NCBI RefSeq assembly: GCF_019393635.1
Contig: NC_057861.1
Location: 62,126,532 to 62,190,531 of the forward strand
Origin: Dromiciops gliroides
Taxonomy: Eukaryota > Chordata > Mammalia > Microbiotheria > Microbiotheriidae
DNA length: 64,000 nt
Direction of reading: 5' to 3'
Shown here: piece after piece, positions 38,882-64,000 of the stretch
Layout: each line of letters opens with the position of its first letter
How positions within the stretch are numbered: the stretch's first letter is position 1
The notes under the pieces: generated by a model
What the model was told of the DNA's origin: nothing
Databases searched by the model: none
What the model saw: the letters and a program-made list of their open reading frames with translations, nothing else
Position numbers and translations under genes: made by a program

Positions 38882-38979
38882 CAGTTGTCCTAGCTTTTAG
38901 AAAAAAAATCTGGCTCCCAGCTGCCAAATATCTTACAAAATATAAGCAACCAAAAATTACAGAGCATCCACATGTGGGG

Positions 38980-39651
38980 TGGGGGTCCTTAGGTATTCCT
39001 CTTTAAAGAAGTACACCTTGGGGCCAACTACGTGGCACAGTGGATAAAGCACCAGCCCTGGATTCAGGAGGATCTGAGTTCAAACCCGGCTTCAGACACT
39101 TAAGAAGTACTAGCTGTGTGACCCTGGGCAAGTCACTTAACCCACATTGCCCTGACCCCCCCCCCAAAAAAAAAGACACCCTCTCACACACAAATCCAAT
39201 TAGAATAAAGTAATCTTTTATTTAGGCCCTAGAGAAAGGAAACCAAGAGCAAAGTTCTTGAACTTTTCTCATGAGGAGATGGCTTGGTACAGAAGGATAC
39301 CTATCTCTTCGATCAGGAAAAGGCAAATACTTTTATAGATGACTCATGCTGGAGGGACTGATGGGGTGATCATCTGACTGTGGAAAGTTCCCTATGGGGG
39401 TAGGAGAAGCTGGAATGAGGGGAGGTCCTGACTTCTGGAGTTATCTGTCCTCAGCCACTCAGGCTGTGGCCACACCTATTAGGGTTTTCTCCCCAAGGGG
39501 TGGGGGAGGTTGGAATGAAGGATGGTGGTCCTGGAGTTAACTCAGTCCTGATTGGGTGCCACTTATCTCTAGGTGTCTGTCTTTTGGTTTAGCTTCTCAA
39601 GGAGAAGGTTCCCTGAGTTGCCCCAGAAAACTTCTGAGGTACCCCATTATC
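38980..39651 (-). mobile_element. Solo LTR fossil (family 1, copy 2), interrupted by a SINE
   Basis: Antisense LTR-like unit homologous along its length to 2249-2788. Shared landmarks are ATTCCTCTTTAAAGAA at the 3' end, an AATAAA and a TATAAAAG box on the minus strand, and CTTCTCAAGGAGAAG near the 5' end. A marsupial SINE at 39020-39172 sits inside it, so the LTR is older than that SINE. No internal region remains. Confidence 0.68.
39020..39172 (+). repeat. Marsupial tRNA SINE inserted in an LTR
   Basis: Sense copy beginning GGGGCCAACTACGTGGCACA; ACACC(T/C)T-type sequence flanks the insertion. Confidence 0.9.
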
Positions 39652-39719
39652 TCAGTAGGTATTCAATAAATTATTTTCTTGACTGTAGTAGCAGTCTAGT
39701 AGGCCTGGGTCCAGTTAGG

Positions 39720-40325
39720 GATATGTTGACCATGGAGAAATATGGTTGATCAACTTGCTGGGGTCAGAGGGTACTCTTTCCTTGGAAAAACAAAGCAGTT
39801 AATTAACTATATAGTGGTTAGTCAAACAGATAACAAAGCAGACATGTCACAGGCACTCAGAAAGTTGGGCACCTTGAAATTTATAGTATGAGCCTAATTG
39901 GGAGCCAGATGTGTTTGCTATGTGATTAGGACCACGTAGTGATAATAATCTCATTGGGAATATGACATTTTCTGTTTGATACATCCAACTCCCCAAAAGC
40001 TAGCATCCCCAACTAATTAAGAATGTGGCATATTTAGTATTTCATATATCCCACTCCTCAATAGCTAGCATCCTCATTCCCCAAACAACTAACTTTTCAG
40101 TCCTAAGTCTCTCCCCCCACCCCCTTCTATCTATAAAATTATCACCTTCTCCTTTGTTTGGGGAGTTGAAGTTTAGACTTCTCCCAGCCATACCTCTGTG
40201 TGCCAAATAATAAAAACTTTTACTTAAATTTTGATTGGAACGTGTGTGAGTAGTTCTTTGATAGAGGCATATTTTTAGATCCAGTTTCTTGGTGTCATTG
40301 ACTAATTTCTTCCCCCCACTACTCA
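39720..40325 (+). mobile_element. Third LTR-like fossil (different family)
   Basis: Sense-oriented unit with a TATAAAA box at about 40132 and AATAAA at 40209-40214, followed by about 110 bp. That is the spacing of a retroviral promoter and short R region. No internal viral part was seen. Boundaries are approximate and the family is unnamed. Its age cannot be judged beyond being fixed and diverged. Confidence 0.5.
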
Positions 40326-40329
40326 TTCA

Positions 40330-41030
40330 TTTGCATGGGAGATCCAGAAGTTATCTGGGGAGCTGGCATGCTGAAGAACAGTGCCTGAGTCCTACATAGC
40401 TCCTGTGGAATTTCTTTGGAAGAGCCCCCTGAAAGGGGTTTTGGGGGACACTAGATCCTCATAAAGGGGTTAAGTAGGAGTTACAGGATTTTCTAGCTCA
40501 GAGCCAGAAATTTAGGAGAGATTTTAATCCTACTAGTAGGTCTGAAGAGTTCAAAAAGACCAAATGCCCCTGGATTCAAATTACCGACTTCCTGTTCTGT
40601 GTTGCCAAAGAGCTTTGCCACAGGAAGGCTCATAGACCTCCTTGTCTTTATGGAGAGGTAAAGGGGTGTGCAGAAAAGGCCCATTTTCTTCCCTGAAAGG
40701 GTCGAAACTTAGCCTGTGAGGTCCATATTAAGAGAGATGGCAAAACCCACTGCTCTTCTGGGGAACAGGAAGCATCTCAGCTGAGGATTCTAGCTGAATC
40801 TCAGTAGGAGTTGGCTGTGAGAACTCCAGGCAAGAGAAAGGCCTGACACCCAGCAGGGATCAGCCGAGACTAGTGTGTTGTCCTGGTGTTTTCACATGTC
40901 TTAACCCTCGATCAGATCCCTTAAGGATTATTTTAGCTGTGCCGCTCTAAGATCCATTTCTGTTATTAATGAGGTTGGGGGCAGAAAAGGAGGAGGCAAG
41001 TGTTTTGAGAGCTGAGAGGGTGTGCTTTTT
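40330..41030. other. Intergenic sequence between BORCS8 and UNC13A, nothing recognised
   Basis: Unique-looking sequence. No MADS-box or other MEF2B exon was found on either strand here or in 31.3-40.3 kb. Confidence 0.4.
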
Positions 41031-43539
41031 TTTTTTAATGTCCGTTAATAATAAAATATTTTTACAGAGACCAAAAAGTCAAAATAGTGCAAAACATCTC
41101 AATTTCATGCATCCATGATCGATTTAACACTTGTTCTGGTTCATATATTTACAGAGGAACCCAGGGCATCATCGCTGTCCCAGGCGGAAGGTGTTTCTTT
41201 CGCAACCACATGCCAGAGAAGTCCTGTAGCAGGGACAAACACTTGTTTGTGGGATTATTCTTGGGGTCAAGGGTTGGGGTATGGTGGGGTCAGGGCACAC
41301 CCTCCCCCACAGTCAAGCCTTCTCTGCTCTAGTCAGGGGGCCCAAGTTAGGAAAGGGACTGAGAGGCATTGGGGAAGGAGGGAAGCAGTTCAAAGAGCCC
41401 TGGGCTGGGCATCCATAGACCTGGGTTCCAGTCCCAGTTCTGTACCCTGGCTCGAAGTGTGTTCCTTATCCTGGGGCTGAAATTTCCCCAATCTGTAAAA
41501 GGAGGGGTTTGAACTAGAGCTGAGGTCCTTCCAGCATTAAGATCCTGTTACTCAAAGCAACAAACTAAATGCTTGTCACAGGGGGCAGTGGCTGGAAGAG
41601 GGTGGGAATGGGATTGAAGGAGGGAAAGTTTCCTCATCTGACACAGTTAAGTACTCTTCTCTAAAAGGCAAAGATGAATGGAAAACAGGTGCAAATGTCC
41701 TACAACTTTGGTCCTTGGCAAGTATTAGAAAAAGGAATGGATGTTGAAGAAAGGGTGGGGTATGATCTTGTAACAGAAGACTGGGGCTTCCCTGTATACG
41801 ATCCATCTCCCTCCCCCCACCCAACCCTTTGGTCCTTCCAGATCCTCTGTGCTCTCCCCCCTCCCCCGCCCCCAGCTCTCTGTCTACCTGACGCCTTTGT
41901 GCTGTCTCAGTCTTAAGACTGGAGCCCTGGGTTCCACTTAGAAGATCATTGTTTTATTGCTGGAGGGAATCTAGTCCCAACCTCACATTTGACCAGATGA
42001 GGAAACTGAGACCAAGAGATGTTAGGGAATTCACCCGTAATATAAGCTGTGAGTAGCAGAATCAGGAATGGAATCCTACCACTGCAGCACAGTCCTCCCC
42101 TCTGTCACTGGCTCACTGTGTGACCTTGGCCAAGTCCCTTCCCTCGCTGCCCCTTAGGTTTCACATCTGTTAAATGAGGGGACTGAGCCAGATGGCTTTT
42201 AAGGTGCCTCACAGCTCTAATACTCCCCACCCCACTTTTTTTTTTTTTTTTTTTTTTTGCATATTGCACTTCTGATCCTTGGCCCTGGTGGAAGAAAGAA
42301 CAGCTGGCCTTAAGAATATCCCCACCCTTTAGTAAGTTAGGAAGGGATAGAGGAAAGAGAGGACATCTCCTAGTTGGATTTTTCAGTTTTTGAACCTCTC
42401 CTCTGAGTAGGAGGAGAACCTAATCTCTGTTAATCTGGCTCTTTTCTGCCGGTCTCTCATCTCAGTCTTTTGTCTGCCTGGCTGTTCCTGAAAACATATG
42501 GCATTCTTCCCTTAGGCAATCCAGGCTGAAGGCAGATGGCTTCCAGGTTGGGACCCAGGAGACGGCGAGGGGAGCAGTTTTGGCCCCTTCAGGATATTTG
42601 GTCTCACCCATCAGCAAATATCTTTGGGTAGTTGCTTTCCAGCAAACTGGCTAAATGGACATTGGGGTTCACTGAAAGGCTTCATTGGAATGAGTTGGGG
42701 AAAGGGAAGTGTTTTATAAACGAGCTCCCCTCTTGTGCTGAAGATAGTGTTTGACTTCTTCAGGTGCTTCCCATTGTGTAAATTGAGGTCTGCCTTACTC
42801 AGGCTGAGTATGCCCCAAGTGCCTTCCTGTTCCCAAAGGAGGGCATGGACTGCCTGGAGCCCCCCTCATCCAGGCCTCATGTGATGAAAGATGAGGGAGC
42901 CGATCCCTTCCCTGAGCTCAGCAGGGCTGATTGGCTGTGTGACCCTGGAGTAACTTTTCTTCCCTTTGCTGGGGCTCAGTTGCCTCATCTGAAAAATGAG
43001 GAAGCTGGATTAGATGCTCTTTAAAACCCTGCATTGTGTGTTCTGAGGTCCTTTCTGCAATTCTATATGCCAAGAGTCCTCCCAACTCTGATATTCTGTG
43101 ATTCATTCTGTTCTCTCTTCCTCTGTGTCTTTCCAGATTGGGAACGTGGACCTCCCCTCATTCCCTAGAAAAGTATCCTTGCTGTTCCCCCATTTCCTGC
43201 TCTCTTTGTTCTATGACTTCCCTCCCCTTCTATAAAAAGATGAGCTCTCAGTTCTGTCCCCCTGCCCCCCCATCTCTCTGTCCCTCCCTGTTGTCTGGGT
43301 TCCTCTATCCTTTCCATGGGGGTCCTCTGAGATACAGGCTGGAGAGGCAGGAAGATAGGTGCACAGGTAGGAAGTTAAGACAGGTACACACTTGCTCACT
43401 CACACAGGCACACATGCATATAGGTGTAGAGACGTGCACACACATGCAAGACAGGCACACAAACTCATGTGGTGGCAAACATGCATGCACACAGATATGC
43501 TCATTCTCACAGCCAGCCACACACAGATGGGACGTACAG

Positions 43540-43574
<35 letters not shown>

Positions 43575-45371
43575 CAAATGGGAACAAACACAGTAAAGCA
43601 CAGAGACACAGATACGAACAATCTCCCATACACGTGCACAGACAAGTACACACAGATGGGCACCTATGGTAACGAATGGACATGCTCAGAGATGGGTGCC
43701 ACTGCCCACAGCTTTTTTTGTTTCAGTGGCCCATGTGGAGGACCAACCCTTGGGAAGGCAGAGGAGTCCCTAGTTGGAGGGAGAGGACAAAGAGATGGTG
43801 GGGTGAATTTAGTGGCTGGGGACAGTGGGGCCAGGCAGCTTACCTTCTGATTCATCATGTGCTGGGGTGGGCGTGGGGCGAGGAATATGAACATTTGGGG
43901 GGCATTTCTAATGGGAAGTGGCAGACAGGAGTGTCTACTCCCTGGGTAAGTTTAAGGGACCTTCGGGAACAAAGGATTGTATTCTCCCTCCCTCCCCCTG
44001 CAAAGCCTTTCCATACCTCCTAGGCCCCCCTGGCTCAGTGGGTGGGGGAAGAGGAAAGGCTGAGTAGGGTGGGAGGAAGAGAGGATGGAGGAGGCTCCTG
44101 GGGAGTTGTAGCCTAGTGCCAAACTCCCTTTCTTGCCTGTCCTCCAGGTGACAGATGAGGCTGAAGGAGGGAACAGTGAAAGTCCTCCAAGGTTGGGGGA
44201 GAGGACCCCAGTGGGGACTTTTAGCAGCAGCTGGAAGCAGGGGTCTGAGGTGCAGCCCCTTGGGGGCCCCCTGGGGAATGGTGATGGAAATGGGATGGTT
44301 GTCATCACAAGGTTCTGGTCCCTCCCTTCTTCCTGGATCCCCTGTCTTAGATGGGAAAGCGGCTGGGAGCAGGGGCATCCAGAAGGCAATGGGGAAAGGG
44401 AAGAGGGGCCAACCTGGGTCTATTCCTCTGGCCCATTAAGCCATTCTAGGCCTGGACCCAGGAGCTCTTGGGAATTAGAAGGGGAGCTATATCAACTCCT
44501 ACCCAGAACAAGCCATTCAGTGCTCTCTTCCAACCTCCCCCAGTCCTGGCCCCTGATGCCCTCAGAACCCTGAATAGAGTTGGGTGCCTGAGGGTTTGTG
44601 TGCTTTTAAACGTCACTTTTTTTTTTTGCAAACACCAAACATGGGGGTCCCTCCCCAAATCCTCCTCCCAGCTTGCCTTTCAAAGGCCCAGCCTCTGAGC
44701 ACCCCCCTCCCCCCATCCCTGAATGGCTGGAGCCTCAGGCCCCTGCCTAAAGTCCTGACTCACTGTCCCCAGCCCCACAAAAGGGCTCTGAGGTCCTCCC
44801 TGGGTAATTGCCCTGCTCCCCTTCCCCCACCCACACGCCTGGGGTTAGGGCTATGTCTGGTGGCGATAATAGGGCAGACGACCTGTATGGCTTTTCTGCA
44901 GGTGTGGGTATGGGTCCCCGGGAGAGAGGAATATCCTAGGGCTGTCCCTCCCGTGGCATGTCTTCCCCCTCCTCATCTGCCCCATAAGACCCCCTCTGGG
45001 GCGGGGCTCTGAACTTCCCAGTCTCTTAGCAGGTAGGGTCTCCCTCAGTTCATCAACTAGGGCTGCCCAGCGGAGTAGTGGATGGAGTATGCCGGGAAAC
45101 AAAGGGTCTTCCCCCCCACCTCCCCCAGTTGCCTAGGGTGGAAGGGCGGGGAGGCACGCCTCATCTCCTTCAGCCCTCCTAACCCCCTGGTGGGGATGGC
45201 AGAAGCAGAAGGCCCTCCCCCTCCCCAACTCTCCCTGCTGGGCAGGGCTGGGATCAGTGGGAGGAGGGGCCTCCCGGGCTGCCCAGCGTCCCAAAAGAGA
45301 GCTTCCCCGAGCCGGTCCCGCCAGACCAGGTCAGGCCCGGGGCCCCTCCCCGTCAGCCCCAGCCCAGCTTC
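41030..45371 (-). other. UNC13A: Probable UNC13A 3' untranslated region
   Basis: Downstream of the UNC13A stop on the minus strand there is little SINE sequence for over 4 kb, unlike the flanks, as expected for a long neuronal 3' UTR. A possible end is ATTAAA (minus strand, 41039-41034), just past an A/T-rich block (TTAATAATAAAATATTTTTA). Old MIR pieces lie at 41400-41560, 41935-42200 and 42930-43090. The exact end is not provable by reading. Confidence 0.4.
43380..43680. repeat. CA-rich degenerate array with (CA)n core
   Basis: GGCACACATGCATATAGGTG-like degenerate 10-20 bp units surround a pure (CA)n at about 43540-43571. Both strands give long Cys/His/Thr-rich open frames that are artefacts. 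It would lie in the UNC13A 3' UTR. Confidence 0.85.

Positions 45372-64000
<18,629 letters not shown>

Noticed and set aside
43138-43850. Cys/His/Thr-rich frames of about 150 aa on both strands
   Set aside because: Direct translation of the CA-rich array.

Overview
This is vertebrate nuclear DNA, almost certainly from a marsupial and probably an Australidelphian. The window is full of a MIR/CORE-related tRNA SINE typical of those genomes, with about 27 copies in both orientations. It also holds marsupial-type L1 3' tails, SINEs ending in an RTE-like tail, and older MIR, L2 and CR1-like remnants. All protein-coding genes are intron-split. There is no sign of prokaryotic sequence, CRISPR or an operon.

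Four genes were rebuilt exon by exon. In each, the joined coding length is a multiple of three and the product matches a known mammalian protein. (1) NR2C2AP, + strand, 4882-6214, five coding exons, 141 aa. (2) RFXANK, - strand, 15821-7444, eight coding exons, 266 aa, with the ankyrin repeats of the MHC class II regulator. (3) BORCS8, + strand, 17238-31329, five coding exons, 118 aa. (4) UNC13A (Munc13-1), - strand, 64000-45372, represented by its last ten coding exons. These encode 351 residues: the end of the MUN region, a cassette of very short exons, and the C-terminal C2 domain. The gene continues past the right edge.

Layout. 1-3.9 kb is repeats, including two LTR fossils. 3.95-4.5 kb is a CpG-rich stretch, the likely NR2C2AP promoter. 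NR2C2AP and RFXANK converge, with poly(A) signals about 340 bp apart. RFXANK and BORCS8 diverge from a shared CpG-rich promoter at 15.85-17.3 kb. The long second intron of BORCS8 (19.1-29.0 kb) holds three L1 tails and a decayed hAT transposon with a recognisable transposase end. 31.3-41 kb is repeat-rich, with LINE fragments and LTR fossils, and no gene was recognised there. 41-64 kb is the 3' part of UNC13A.

Gene relationships. RFXANK acts in the nucleus with RFX5 and RFXAP at MHC class II promoters. BORCS8 is part of the lysosomal BORC complex. NR2C2AP is a small partner of the nuclear receptor NR2C2. UNC13A primes synaptic vesicles. They share a neighbourhood, not a pathway. The order NR2C2AP-RFXANK-BORCS8 matches human 19p13.11. 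MEF2B, expected next to BORCS8, was not seen, and UNC13A lies there tail-to-tail instead.

Most notable observations: a probable U12-type AT-AC intron in NR2C2AP; a cluster of UNC13A microexons (6, 39 and 30 nt); a possible intronic poly(A) end in BORCS8; and the BORCS8/UNC13A junction without MEF2B. I found no convincing new molecular system.
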